Part shown: piece after piece, positions 34,214-43,423 of the stretch
Position numbering within the stretch: the stretch's first letter is position 1
Layout of the letters: each line of letters starts with the position of its first letter
Notes under the pieces: generated by a model
Databases searched by the model: none
What the model saw: only the letters and a program-made list of their open reading frames with translations
What the model was told of the DNA's origin: nothing
Translations under genes and position numbers: made by a program
Assembly: GCA_009744235.1 (NCBI GenBank)
Contig: WPHV01000010.1
Location: 62,001 to 126,000 of the forward strand
DNA length: 64,000 bases
Reading direction: 5' to 3'
Source of the DNA: Gillisella vitis
GTDB taxonomy: Bacteria; Pseudomonadota; Alphaproteobacteria; Rhizobiales; Rhizobiaceae

Positions 34214-36157
34214 ATGGCCCTGCTCGAGCTGAAGAACCTCACCCGCATCTATCGCTCCGGGGAAGAGGATGTTGCGGTCCTCAAAGGCGTCAATCTCAGC
34301 ATCAATCGCGGCGAGATGGTCTCGATCATCGGTCCATCAGGGTCGGGAAAATCGACGCTGATGAATATTCTCGGCCTGCTCGATCGGCCAAGCGGTGGCA
34401 CGTATGAGATCGATGGCAAGCGTACCGACCAGTTGGACAGCGACGCGCTGTCGGCGCTTCGGCGTGAGCATTTCGGCTTCATCTTCCAGCGCTATAACCT
34501 GCTGTCAGATCTGACAGCGCTTGGCAATGTGGAAGTGCCAGCGATCTATGCCGGGATTTCGCCTTCGGAACGCCGCAACCGGGCGACCAAAATCCTGGAA
34601 CGGCTGGGCATGGGCGAACGGCTGCGCCACCGGCCGGGCCAATTGTCCGGCGGTCAGCAGCAGCGGGTGTCCATCGCGCGCGCACTGATCAATGGCGGCG
34701 AGGTGATCCTGGCCGATGAACCAACCGGCGCGCTCGACAAGCATAGCGGCGAGGAAGTACTGCGCATTCTCGACGAATTGCATGCCGAGGGCCGCACCAT
34801 CATCATCGTCACCCACGATCCGGGCGTTGCCGCGCGCGCGGAACGGGTGATTGAGATTGCCGATGGCGAAATCATTGCCGACCGCCGCCAGGACAAGCCA
34901 GTGCTGGTGCGTGAAAACACCCTGCCATCCTCGGCCCGGCCGCATCGTTTCCCCGGTCTCGACCGGTTGGGTGAAGCCTTCATGATGGCCGTGCGGGCGC
35001 TTGCCTCGCACCGGCTGCGCACCTTCCTGACCATGCTGGGCATTATCATCGGCATCGCCTCGGTGGTATCGGTCGTGGCGCTCGGGGCTGGCACCCAGCA
35101 GAAAGTGCTTTCCAATATCAACGGGCTTGGCACCAATACGCTGGAAATTTTCCCCGGCAAGGGGTTCGGCGATACCCGTTCAGGAAAGATCACCACGCTG
35201 AAGGTCGGCGATGCCGATGCACTCGCCAGGCTCTCCTATGTTTCTGCCGTAACCCCGACCGTTTCCACCTCAGGCACGGTGCGCTACGGCGCCACCGTGG
35301 CCAATGCGCTGGTCAACGGCGTCGGCGATCAGTATTTCACCGCCAAGGGCTCCAAGCTGATGGCCGGGCGGCTGTTCGACCATGCAAGCGTTGTCGCGAT
35401 GAGCCAGGAGGCGGTGATCGACCAGAATGCCGCAAAGGCGTTGTTTGGCGACGATCCGGCCATGGCGCTTGGCCATACGGTGTTCCTGACCGATGTGCCG
35501 GTGCGGATTGTCGGCGTCATCGAGGCCCAGCAGGGCGGCTTCGGTTCGAACTCTAATCTACAGGCCTATTTGCCCTATAGCAGTGTCCAGGCCCGCTTCC
35601 TTGGCGATCTGTCGCTGCGCAGCATCACCGTCAGATTGGACGACAGCGTCGATAGTTCCGTGGCCGAAAGTGCCGTCACCACGTTTCTCACGGGCCGCCA
35701 TGGTGAAAAAGACTTCTTCATCCTCAACACCGACGACATCCGCAAGACGATCGTCAGCACCGCCCAGACCCTGACACTGCTGGTGGCGGCAATTGCGGTG
35801 ATTTCGCTGATCGTTGGCGGTATCGGGGTGATGAATATCATGCTGGTTTCGGTTTCTGAGCGGGTCAGCGAGATCGGCGTGCGCATGGCGGTCGGCGCGC
35901 GTCGTCAGGATATTCTCCAGCAATTCCTGATCGAGGCCGTGCTGGTCTGCCTGATCGGCGGCGGCCTCGGCCTTGGCTTTGCGCTGTCGATCGGCTTTGT
36001 CTTTAGTCTGTTGACCAAGGATTTCCAGCTGGTCTATTCCACCACGTCAATGGTGGCAGCCTTCAGCTGCTCGTGCCTTATCGGCCTCGTCTTCGGCTTC
36101 ATGCCCGCCCGTAATGCCTCAAGGCTCGACCCGGTGGCGGCACTCTCAAAAGATTAG
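34214..36157 (+). CDS. MacB-type ABC exporter (ATPase-permease fusion)
   Basis: 647 residues. The N-terminal ATPase has Walker A GPSGSGKST (residues 40-48), Q-loop FIFQRYNLLSDLTA, signature LSGGQQQRVSIARAL and Walker B VILADEPTGALD. Four membrane helices follow: FLTMLGIIIGIASVVSVVALGAG at about residue 275, then three near the C-terminus (LTLLVAAIAVISLIVGGIGVMNIMLV, FLIEAVLVCLIGGGLGLGFALSIGF, TSMVAAFSCSCLIGLVFGFMPA). The large MacB-type periplasmic domain lies between. Such complexes export macrolides, lipopeptides or siderophores such as pyoverdine. No outer-membrane TolC gene is adjacent. A strong terminator ends the unit. Confidence 0.93.
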   Translation: MALLELKNLTRIYRSGEEDVAVLKGVNLSINRGEMVSIIGPSGSGKSTLMNILGLLDRPSGGTYEIDGKRTDQLDSDALSALRREHFGFIFQRYNLLSDLTALGNVEVPAIYAGISPSERRNRATKILERLGMGERLRHRPGQLSGGQQQRVSIARALINGGEVILADEPTGALDKHSGEEVLRILDELHAEGRTIIIVTHDPGVAARAERVIEIADGEIIADRRQDKPVLVRENTLPSSARPHRFPGLDRLGEAFMMAVRALASHRLRTFLTMLGIIIGIASVVSVVALGAGTQQKVLSNINGLGTNTLEIFPGKGFGDTRSGKITTLKVGDADALARLSYVSAVTPTVSTSGTVRYGATVANALVNGVGDQYFTAKGSKLMAGRLFDHASVVAMSQEAVIDQNAAKALFGDDPAMALGHTVFLTDVPVRIVGVIEAQQGGFGSNSNLQAYLPYSSVQARFLGDLSLRSITVRLDDSVDSSVAESAVTTFLTGRHGEKDFFILNTDDIRKTIVSTAQTLTLLVAAIAVISLIVGGIGVMNIMLVSVSERVSEIGVRMAVGARRQDILQQFLIEAVLVCLIGGGLGLGFALSIGFVFSLLTKDFQLVYSTTSMVAAFSCSCLIGLVFGFMPARNASRLDPVAALSKD

Positions 36158-36177
36158 GAATGCGGACCAAGAACTGA

Positions 36178-36210
36178 GAAGGCGGGGCAAAAGAAAAGCC
36201 CCGCCTTCTT
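36178..36210 (+). terminator. Strong intrinsic terminator of the macAB-type operon
   Basis: GAAGGCGGGGC (36178-36188), loop AAAAGAAAA, GCCCCGCCTTC (36198-36208), then TT. Perfect 11-bp stem, 20 bp past the stop. Confidence 0.85.
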
Positions 36211-36262
36211 GCCGGACCGGCTGGCGGGCCGTCCTGCTACTCTTCGTGCTGCTATTTTTGGT

Positions 36263-37975
36263 TCACACCCCGGGAATAAAGGGTACGAGCAGTTTCGAGC
36301 CGTATTCCCCACCGAAGTGGATGATATGGCGGCCCTTGTTGAGGGTTGGAATAGGCGGCAATTGCGGGAATTCCGGCCTGATCAGCAGATCGGTACCGGT
36401 AATCACCAGTTCCAGTGTTTCGCCCGGCTGCCAGCGGATGCCGTAGGGCCAAAAGCCGATTTCGACGGGCACGATCTCCCCCGCCTTCAGCTTGGCCGGA
36501 GTGTCATAGGGCAGGAAGGGTTCAAGTTCGGTCGAACGTTTGGGGTCCGTGGCCCGTAGCGAGACGCGCAGGCGGCCATTGGGGCCGACATGGGTGCGGT
36601 CCGTCACCACGTGGCTTTCCTGCACCGTTCCGTTGCTGTCGCGCTTCCTGACAAAGGCAAACAGGTCCATGTCGTCATTGCCATCCGCTTCCACCCAGAG
36701 CTTCAGGTTGAAGGAACCGGTGAGTTCCGTCAGCTCGTTGAAGGTGATGAAGAAGGAAACACCTTCCTTGTCCGCGACATCGTAGGAAAGGCTGGCGGCC
36801 TCCGTCTGGCTTTCGTGGGACAAAACAGGTTTGCCGTCCTTCAGCCCAAGGTGAAGCGCTTTGGTGACCTGACGCGCGAGCGGGAAGGCGACCTCGCTGC
36901 GGTTGACGGTATCGCGGTTGCCCGGGTCCATCACAGACAGGCGGACGCGCGGCGTGGCCTCCCAGCCATTATCGATATCTTTCAGGTAGCGATCAAAGAA
37001 ACGGCGCAGATCATCGACATTCTCGGGGTTGAAATAATCAGTCCATTCATGGGTATTGTTGACCCGCAGCCATTTTTCCGTCGATGAAATGGATGACCAG
37101 CCGCGAAATGTGCCGCCCGTGTGCAGAAGATTGGTCCAGGAAGCCACGACATAGGCGGGAACATCAATGTTTTCGAGGACAGGGACCTTGGCCTTCCAAT
37201 AGTCGTCGAGGAGCGGATGGGTGGCTGACATGGCGGGAATGTCTTCCACCAGACCGTGGCCGGCGAGCCGACCGAAAATGCCCTCGGAGAAAATAATGTC
37301 CGGGATGCCGCCACGGCAGTTGGAATCACGATAGATGTCGGCAGCCCCTTCCCAAGGGGCAATGGCTGCCAGATGCGGTGGGCGCAGCGCGGCGACAAAC
37401 CATTGCGACATTGCCAGCATGGAATTGCCTGTCAGGCCGATCTTGCCGCTCGACCAGGGTTGCTGGCCAGCCCACTCGATCAGGTCGTACTCGTCTTCCG
37501 GCTCCTGGCGTCCCCAGGCGTGAATGTCGCCTTCAGAATTACCGGCACCGCGGCTGTCCGGCGCGATGATCACATAGCCATGGGCAACCCAATAGGCCGG
37601 TGTTGGGGCTTCGAACTTGTTGAGCCCATCCTCCCAGGCGACAGGCACATCCATGCGTGTCGGGTGTCCGAACAGATCGTTGTTGAGAAAGCTCCCGCGT
37701 TTGCCATAAGGGCTCCAGCCGATAATGGCTGGATACTGGCCCTCTGCGACGGGCCTATATATGTCTGCCCTGATCTTCACGCCGTCGCGCAGTGTTACGG
37801 CCACATCCCGTTCCACCAGCACATCCGATTGTAGTGGCATACCGCCTTCACGGTGGGTGCTGCCCTTTTTGAGAATGAAACTGCGCTCATCCACCCGATA
37901 ATTGGTGGAGTTCTCATTGACCACAGCTTTCCTGAAAATAACGTCGATTCCGTCTAAGTTTTTGGTAATATTCAT
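36263..37975 (-). CDS. CocE/NonD-family hydrolase
   Basis: 570 residues from ATG 37975, which has GGAGGAAAAC directly upstream; an ATG at 37987 overlaps that site and is not used. The alpha/beta-hydrolase core begins at VAVTLRDGVKIRADIYRP. The nucleophile elbow is GLTGNSMLA (S185), where the usual tyrosine after serine is methionine. GAGNSEGD and the helical lid (DIIFSEGIFGRLAGHGLVEDIPAM) are family features. The C-terminal jelly-roll carries SFFITFNELTELTGSFNLKLWVEADGNDDMDLFAFVRK. Members hydrolyse esters, beta-lactams or X-Pro peptides. There is no signal peptide. It diverges from a TetR gene that probably controls it. Confidence 0.88.
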   Translation of the reverse strand: MNITKNLDGIDVIFRKAVVNENSTNYRVDERSFILKKGSTHREGGMPLQSDVLVERDVAVTLRDGVKIRADIYRPVAEGQYPAIIGWSPYGKRGSFLNNDLFGHPTRMDVPVAWEDGLNKFEAPTPAYWVAHGYVIIAPDSRGAGNSEGDIHAWGRQEPEDEYDLIEWAGQQPWSSGKIGLTGNSMLAMSQWFVAALRPPHLAAIAPWEGAADIYRDSNCRGGIPDIIFSEGIFGRLAGHGLVEDIPAMSATHPLLDDYWKAKVPVLENIDVPAYVVASWTNLLHTGGTFRGWSSISSTEKWLRVNNTHEWTDYFNPENVDDLRRFFDRYLKDIDNGWEATPRVRLSVMDPGNRDTVNRSEVAFPLARQVTKALHLGLKDGKPVLSHESQTEAASLSYDVADKEGVSFFITFNELTELTGSFNLKLWVEADGNDDMDLFAFVRKRDSNGTVQESHVVTDRTHVGPNGRLRVSLRATDPKRSTELEPFLPYDTPAKLKAGEIVPVEIGFWPYGIRWQPGETLELVITGTDLLIRPEFPQLPPIPTLNKGRHIIHFGGEYGSKLLVPFIPGV

Positions 37976-38077
37976 GTTTTCCTCCATATGGTGCCGGTCC
38001 TCCTGTGCCTTGGCCCAAAAAGCGCCAAGGCTTCAGGTTCCGGCCTCCTCCCAGTGACCGCCAGTTCATGTCCTGCA

Positions 38078-38097
38078 TCGTGTGCATCTGCACACGA
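38078..38097. promoter_or_regulatory. 20-bp palindrome, candidate operator
   Basis: TCGTGTGCATCTGCACACGA: perfect 9-bp arms around TC, between the hydrolase and TetR genes, 103 bp before the hydrolase start. Confidence 0.65.
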
Positions 38098-38126
38098 CAG
38101 GAAACACCCGGAGGTTACGCCATTTA

Positions 38127-38160
38127 TATAAAAATACAACGTGTGTTTAATATTTTTATA
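38127..38160. promoter_or_regulatory. AT-rich dyad, promoter/operator candidate
   Basis: TATAAAAATA (38127-38136) pairs perfectly with TATTTTTATA (38151-38160) across 14 bp containing CAACGTGTGTTTA. The inner CGTGTG echoes the arm of the palindrome at 38078. It probably overlaps one of the divergent promoters. Confidence 0.5.
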
Positions 38161-38232
38161 GGCTGTCGTTATTGACGCCCTGTTCGGTCACGGGGCAAAA
38201 GATCAGTCAATGGCCTCATCGATGAAGCAGAC

Positions 38233-38940
38233 ATGACCATGAGCGACGAGCAACCAGCCAAGATGAAGCCGACCCGGGTCGGCAGGCCCCGGTTGGGCGC
38301 GGAGGTTGGCCGTGAGGCAATTCTCTCGAAAGCCATTCATGCGTTTGGCCGCCAGGGCTTTGACGGGGTCAACCTGCGGGACCTGGCAAGGCAGGCCGGG
38401 GTCAATATTGCGCTGGCAAATTATCACTTCGGCTCAAAAGCCGCCCTATGGGAGGCATGTCTTGAACGCATGAACCTGCGCGCAGCACCCTGCATCAGCG
38501 CCTTGCAGGCCATTTCGGCGGCCCCTTTGGCCTACTCGCAGAGAATGGCGGATTTCTATGCCACCTTCATCCGCTTCAATGCCGACCTGCCGGATTATGG
38601 CCTGTTCATTCTCCAGGAGATGGTTCAGGAAGGCCCGCGCCAGGAACAGGTGAAAGCCTCGCTGATCGATCCTTTTCACGATGCGACGGTGCCGCTTCTC
38701 TTGGAAGGAATGGACCTGGGACTGGTCCACCGGCAGGATGCATCCCTGCTGTTTTTCACCCATTCCATCACCATTTCGCACGTTCTGGCAGGCCAGGGTA
38801 CAATGGCATTCTATCTCCAGCCTGAGGGCCGCAAGGAGCAGACGATGAAGGATATTCTGGCAATGATCATCCGTTCCGCAGCAGGCGTACTGACGGCCGA
38901 ATTCGAACTGGCAATCGCATCGGCCAATCCACCGGCATAA
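38233..38940 (+). CDS. TetR-family regulator, divergent from the CocE/NonD hydrolase
   Basis: 235 residues; ATG at 38233 or 38239. A basic stretch (KPTRVGRPRLG) precedes the HTH at ~25-75 (AILSKAIHAFGRQGFDGVNLRDLARQAGVNIALANYHFGSKAALWEACL). The C-terminal domain fits the CerR-like/DUF1956 type (PLAYSQRMADFYATFIRF..., LFILQEMVQEGP). YHFGSK replaces the more usual YYHFxxK. Given the divergent arrangement and the two palindromes between, it likely represses the hydrolase gene and itself, and is released by the substrate. Confidence 0.88.
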   Translation: MTMSDEQPAKMKPTRVGRPRLGAEVGREAILSKAIHAFGRQGFDGVNLRDLARQAGVNIALANYHFGSKAALWEACLERMNLRAAPCISALQAISAAPLAYSQRMADFYATFIRFNADLPDYGLFILQEMVQEGPRQEQVKASLIDPFHDATVPLLLEGMDLGLVHRQDASLLFFTHSITISHVLAGQGTMAFYLQPEGRKEQTMKDILAMIIRSAAGVLTAEFELAIASANPPA

Positions 38941-39017
38941 ATTTTATGATGCGGCAATAAAGATAGTGGCAAGCGGGTAGGGCGGCTTTTATGGCCTTGG
39001 CAGCACCGGCAGCCCAC

Positions 39018-39431
39018 TCAGGCCCGCGCCACAGCCTCGCCCCTGATCCGTTCCACCATGGAGCGCAGGCCGTTGGCGCGTTGGGCGGAGAGGTGTTCGA
39101 TCAGGCCGAGCTTGCCAAACAGGTCGAGGGCGTTGAAGCCTGCGACTTCTGAGGCTGTTTTGCCGGAATAGGCTGATAGCACGATGGCGACCAGGCCCTT
39201 GACGATATGGGCATCGGAATCGCCTTCGAAGGTCAGGATCGGGTCCGGACCTTCGCCCGCCTTCGTTACGAGCCAGACCTGACTGGCACAGCCCTTGACC
39301 TTGTTGTCAGCGATACGCTGCTCTTCCGGCAGGTCAGGCAGTGCCTTGCCCAGTTCGATAACGTAGCGGTAGCGGTCTTCCCAATCGTCGAGATAGGCGA
39401 AGTCGTCGATAATCTGGTCGATGGGCGTCAT
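39018..39431 (-). CDS. sufE: SufE-family sulfur acceptor
   Basis: A 137-residue protein. The acceptor cysteine is C48 in NKVKGCASQVWL, with the conserved start IDQIIDDFAYLDDWEDRYRYVIELGKALPDLPEEQR and the C-terminal FFxxLGLxxxLSxxRxNGLxxM pattern seen as LFGKLGLIEHLSAQRANGLRSMVERI. It takes persulfide sulfur from the cysteine desulfurase SufS for Fe-S cluster assembly. The suf operon itself is not in the window, which is usual for rhizobia. Confidence 0.95.
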   Translation of the reverse strand: MTPIDQIIDDFAYLDDWEDRYRYVIELGKALPDLPEEQRIADNKVKGCASQVWLVTKAGEGPDPILTFEGDSDAHIVKGLVAIVLSAYSGKTASEVAGFNALDLFGKLGLIEHLSAQRANGLRSMVERIRGEAVARA

Positions 39432-39555
39432 GGGAGGGTCATCCAGGCGGTTTTTCGGGTGTTTTGGGTGGCTTCCGATGATGGTTTTGGAAGCCGCTCG
39501 AGGCCATATAGGCCTTTCCCATACGGAAATGAACCGGCTGCGCGGTAAAAATCAC

Positions 39556-40020
39556 TCAACCTGCGGGTTTCGGCCTTGGTCTTGGTACGGTGATGGTCAG
39601 GGGCACGCCATTGCCAGCGGCAGAGACCGTACCGGTGACCATATGGTCTTCGCTGGCGGCAGCAGGGGCGGCGATTGCCGCTTCCTTGACGCTGCCATGG
39701 GCTGGCGCCGCATCGGCGCTGATGGCCTGATGATCCTCTCCGGTGCCAAACTGACGGTTAAGCAATTGATAAGCGACCAGCGCACCTTCACGCGCCCGGA
39801 TTCCGATGGCCTGAAGCGTCTGGCCGCCCTTTACGCAGACATCGGGCTTTTCCCCGCAGAGGCCGGAAACGTAATCATAAGCGCCTGATGCGGCCGAAAC
39901 GGCGTTTGCCAGCTCGAATTGCGGTGCAGATGCAGAACCATCGCGCGGCGCGCCGCCCAGATAGGACAGGGCGACCAATACCAGCGTAAACCAGAATGCT
40001 CCCTTGATCAGAAACCACAT
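39556..40020 (-). CDS. DUF5330 protein
   Basis: 154 residues. One N-terminal hydrophobic segment (MWFLIKGAFWFTLVLVALSYL) is a membrane anchor or uncleaved signal. A short conserved region follows (FELANAVSAASGAYDYVSGLCGEKPDVCVKGGQTLQAIGIRAREGALVAYQLLNRQF) with two cysteines likely paired in the periplasm. The tail is Ala/Pro-rich and ends PRPRPKP. This matches the DUF5330 family of Rhizobiales. The role is unknown. Confidence 0.8.
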   Translation of the reverse strand: MWFLIKGAFWFTLVLVALSYLGGAPRDGSASAPQFELANAVSAASGAYDYVSGLCGEKPDVCVKGGQTLQAIGIRAREGALVAYQLLNRQFGTGEDHQAISADAAPAHGSVKEAAIAAPAAASEDHMVTGTVSAAGNGVPLTITVPRPRPKPAG

Positions 40021-40450
40021 GACCGCTTATCCGTCTCGTTCTGCGACATTTTTTCGTCTGTCGCGTCGGTTGCGCCGGTCGTATGGCCGGGCTGCTGCGA
40101 AACAGACTATGATTCGCGCGGAAATATCGCTTTGCAAAACATAATCGGATTTTCTGCGTATTTTCATAAAATGCGCTCTTTCCGCATTTGAACCACATTC
40201 TAGTCAAAGTTTAACGACTGAGGTTAAGCATAATTGCGGCAGAACCCTTCTGTTCCCGGGCTTTTTCATTCTACCAACCGCCACAGATATTAACGTGATG
40301 CGGAAAAACATGCAAAATCCGTTGCTTACGCCACGTTAACCATGTTTTCGAAAGCTTCTGACCCCTGTCCCTTTCCGAGACGGAAACACCGGTTTAGGCG
40401 GGTTTGCAGCTTTCCCTTTATCTTTTCCTTAAGGCGGCGACCTCTATTGT
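40021..40450. other. 430-bp divergent spacer
   Basis: Between the DUF5330 gene (leftward) and the histidine kinase gene (rightward). It contains AT-rich stretches suited to promoters. No gene, terminator or clear operator was found. Confidence 0.4.
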
Positions 40451-42268
40451 TTGGTCAGTAAAGAGGACCGCAAGTCGCGGAAATTTGGCGTGTTGGTATT
40501 GAGTAAAATCGCTGATCGGGCAAAGACCCTTCTCGACGAAGCCGTGACCCTGGTGGTGACGCGCATCGGCGCGGAAGCCTCGCCGTCTCGCGCCGAAGTT
40601 GCGGCGGCGCGCTGCGTGGTCCTGGCCTGCCTGCCCGCTCTGGTCCTCGTGCCGCTCACCCTGTCCTTCTTTCAAGGTGTCGCCGTGGCCCTGCCGCTCG
40701 GCGTTGCTATTGTTGCCGGCCTGTTTCTGATCGCCGTGGTCGCCGCCTTGTGGCTGGCGCGCCTGTCGGCTCGCCAGCCGGTCATCCGCCATTCGCTGGA
40801 CACGAGCGCTTCCATCGATCTGTCGCTGTTTCCCGGCATGGTTTTCACTCTCGATGCCCAGGCGCGGGTAGAGACCGTCGGCGGGCGCGATGCCCGTGAT
40901 TTCCTGCCTTTCCTGCGCAATCCGCTCGGTCGTCCTTTCATCGATCAGGTGCATGTCACCGACCGTATCGCTTTCGTGCGTGCCTTTGACGCCCTGCGCC
41001 AGGGCGAGGATATTGGCCGTGTGCAACTGCGGCTTGCCCGCCCGACCGGTCATATTGAAGGCGTCAAGGGTGAGACCGGCGAAGGTCAGTATAGTGAAAC
41101 TGCGAGCGATGAGGCTGCCGATGGCACGCTGATGGCGGTTGGCCTCGACATGGCCGTGCGCCGTGACGAACGCGGTGGCATTGCCGGGATTTTCGTACAG
41201 ATGCTTGATTGCCGCGAGCAACAGCAGATGGCGCAGCGGCTGGTCAAGCTCGATGCCGATCTGCAGACGGCCAACGAAGCGAAGTCGCGCTTTCTCGCCG
41301 CCGTCAGCCATGAATTGCGCACGCCGCTGAATGCCATACTCGGCTTTTCCGATATTCTGATGGGCGATTATTTCGGCCGGATGGAAGATGAGCGTCACCG
41401 CGAATATGTGCGGTTGATCCGCCAATCCGGCGGCCATCTTCTGTCGGTGGTCAATACCATGCTCGACATGTGCCGCATCGAGGCCGGGCGCTACGAATTG
41501 CTGGTGGAGCCGTTCTGCCTTGCGCAGACCATTCACGACTGTGAAAACATGCTGGCCTTGCAGGCCCAGGAAAAAGGCGTCAAGCTCACCAGCCGTATCG
41601 GCCGCGATGTGAGCGAGCTGACCGCCGATCCGCGTGCGGTGCGCCAGATCCTGATCAATCTTGTTGGTAACGCCATTAAATTCACTGAGCCGGGTGGCGT
41701 TGTTACCGTGGATGCGGCACGTTTCGGCAAGGATCTGGTGATCTCTGTCAGCGATACGGGTATTGGTATCGCCCAGGATCGCATCCTTCTGCTCGGCCAG
41801 CCTTTTGTTCAGGTCGATAGTGATTATAACAGGAAATTCGACGGCGTTGGTTTGGGCCTGTCGCTGGTCAAGGGCCTCGTTGCCCTGCATGGCGGGACAT
41901 TCCTGTTGACGAGCCGTGTGGGCGAGGGGACTGTTGTTTCCATCACCCTGCCAATCGACGGATCGGGCATTGCCCGGGTTCAATCCACAGGCGAAAGCCG
42001 TCAGATCGAATTTCCGCCACGCTTGCCCGTCAGTGAAAGGCAGCCTGCTCGCGAGAGGCTCGATGGGGCAATGAGCATGAATATGGTGGGCGACAGCGGT
42101 GCGCTTGGTGAGGGGCTTGCCCCATCGCCGCGGCATCACCAGATGGACGGCGTCTCTTTTGAAGGGAGCACAGGGCAAACGCATGAGCGGCAGGGTAGCG
42201 GGCAGCCGGGCCAAAGGATGGGCCAGCAAAAGGATGTGAATGACGACGCGAAAGCGAAAATCGCCTGA
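40451..42268 (+). CDS. PAS-containing sensor histidine kinase (PleC/DivJ-like)
   Basis: About 605 residues. The start is uncertain: TTG 40451, GTG 40490 and TTG 40499 are all in frame. Two membrane helices (~55-75 and ~83-103) are followed by a PAS-like region (~125-255). The HisKA box has H287 (FLAAVSHELRTPLNAILGFSDI), and the ATPase has N-box LINLVGNAIKFTEPGG, G1 VSDTGIGI and G2 KFDGVGLGLSLVKGLVALHGG. The HisKA sequence, with the tail YFGRMEDERHREYVRLIRQSGGHLL, is like the PleC/DivJ/PdhS cell-cycle kinases of alphaproteobacteria. No response regulator adjoins. A Gln/Gly-rich tail of about 90 residues ends the protein and overlaps the next gene. Confidence 0.85.
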   Translation: MVSKEDRKSRKFGVLVLSKIADRAKTLLDEAVTLVVTRIGAEASPSRAEVAAARCVVLACLPALVLVPLTLSFFQGVAVALPLGVAIVAGLFLIAVVAALWLARLSARQPVIRHSLDTSASIDLSLFPGMVFTLDAQARVETVGGRDARDFLPFLRNPLGRPFIDQVHVTDRIAFVRAFDALRQGEDIGRVQLRLARPTGHIEGVKGETGEGQYSETASDEAADGTLMAVGLDMAVRRDERGGIAGIFVQMLDCREQQQMAQRLVKLDADLQTANEAKSRFLAAVSHELRTPLNAILGFSDILMGDYFGRMEDERHREYVRLIRQSGGHLLSVVNTMLDMCRIEAGRYELLVEPFCLAQTIHDCENMLALQAQEKGVKLTSRIGRDVSELTADPRAVRQILINLVGNAIKFTEPGGVVTVDAARFGKDLVISVSDTGIGIAQDRILLLGQPFVQVDSDYNRKFDGVGLGLSLVKGLVALHGGTFLLTSRVGEGTVVSITLPIDGSGIARVQSTGESRQIEFPPRLPVSERQPARERLDGAMSMNMVGDSGALGEGLAPSPRHHQMDGVSFEGSTGQTHERQGSGQPGQRMGQQKDVNDDAKAKIA

Positions 42269-43355
42269 TAAAAGAAAACCGGCCCGCAAGGAACCGGGAT
42301 TTCTGATGCTGGCCGCTCGAGCGTCCGTGCGCATCTGCGCGCGCAATCCAGCTCGGTTCACCAGCACGGTCGGCTTTGTCGTAGTCATGGGTTTCGTTGC
42401 GGCCAACGCTTTCTGGTATCAGCCGGGCCGGCATCCGTCTCCCTTCCTGCGCACCCGCGATCCGCATGATTTTACCGCCATGCTGGGGCTGAACAGCAAC
42501 CATTCCCTGAAACCCGACCCTGATGACGTCACCACGTTCCGTATTCAGCGCCAGACAGCGGAAAACACCCCTGTTGGCACAGCGCCCGGCAGCGGTGGTT
42601 CAGCAACAGGTGTGTTGCAGGCCGCGGAGCCTGGCGCCGACCAGCTGACTGTTGGCATTCAGGCGCAGCTCATTCGCCTGGGGCTTTACGATGGCGTGGC
42701 CGATGGCAAACGGGGACCCCGAACCGATGCGGCGATCAGCGCCTATCAGCGGCGGATCGGCATGCCGGTGACTGGCGCGCCCAGCGATGACCTGCTGGCA
42801 GCGCTGAGCGTCGATCAGAAATCACCTGCGGTTGCGGCCCCCAAGGGGAGTGCACCGCCAGTGCGCCCTATGGAACGGCCAGTTCAGGTCACGGCGACAG
42901 CGGATGATGCCATCGATCCCGTAGCCGCAGCCATTCGCAATGCGGAAAAGACCGTCACCACAGCGCGGTCCGCGCCCTCACGGTTGCCCACGGCAACACC
43001 CGTGTCGACCGCCTCGGCCTCCTCGGGCAAAACCCAGTCCGGTGCGCTGACCAAGGCTGCTACGTCGGCAAATACGCCAGTGCCACAAGCACCTGTTGCC
43101 TCTGCCAGCCTTGTCACGACGGGTGCCAATGGGGCCGGTGCCAATGGGACTGGTGCAAGCGGGGAAGCAAGCCTGATCATGGATATCCAGCGCGGCCTGA
43201 TCAATATCGCTTATACCGATATCAGCGTGGACGGCGTGGCTGGCGACAAGACCAAGGCTGCCATCCGCCATTTCGAGCGCCATTATCGCCTGCCGGAAAC
43301 CGGCGAACCGAATATGGCGGTGCTGAAAAAGCTGAAATCCATTGGCGCTTTGTAA
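42240..43355 (+). CDS. Membrane-anchored peptidoglycan-binding protein
   Basis: 371 residues from ATG 42240, overlapping the kinase gene by 29 bp. A basic N-terminus (TTRKRKSPDKRKPARKE) and one membrane helix (TVGFVVVMGFVAANAFWYQ) anchor it with the bulk outside. Two PG_binding_1 repeats are visible: residues ~135-180 (VGIQAQLIRLGLYDGVADGKRGPRTDAAISAYQRRIGMPVTG) and the C-terminus (IMDIQRGLINIAYTDISVDGVAGDKTKAAIRHFERHYRLPETG). A Thr/Ala/Pro-rich linker of ~120 residues spans between. It should bind cell wall. Tight coupling to a cell-cycle-type kinase suggests a shared envelope role. Confidence 0.85.
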   Translation: MTTRKRKSPDKRKPARKEPGFLMLAARASVRICARNPARFTSTVGFVVVMGFVAANAFWYQPGRHPSPFLRTRDPHDFTAMLGLNSNHSLKPDPDDVTTFRIQRQTAENTPVGTAPGSGGSATGVLQAAEPGADQLTVGIQAQLIRLGLYDGVADGKRGPRTDAAISAYQRRIGMPVTGAPSDDLLAALSVDQKSPAVAAPKGSAPPVRPMERPVQVTATADDAIDPVAAAIRNAEKTVTTARSAPSRLPTATPVSTASASSGKTQSGALTKAATSANTPVPQAPVASASLVTTGANGAGANGTGASGEASLIMDIQRGLINIAYTDISVDGVAGDKTKAAIRHFERHYRLPETGEPNMAVLKKLKSIGAL

Positions 43356-43388
43356 ACGGCTTTCGCCAGCATTTGCGTATATCCTAAC

Positions 43389-43416
43389 GCAAAACCGGTT
43401 TCCATCTTTCCCTAAA
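43389..43416. repeat. Dispersed intergenic motif, copy 4
   Basis: CAAAACCGGTTTCCATCTTT with flanks G and CCCTAAA, between the convergent peptidoglycan-binding and hydrolase genes. Same family as 1163. Confidence 0.6.
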
Positions 43417-43423
43417 GTAAACG

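Noticed and set aside
40418..42406. 662-residue minus-strand frame
   Set aside because: Antisense of the histidine kinase gene; no domain, while the plus strand has clear HisKA and ATPase motifs.
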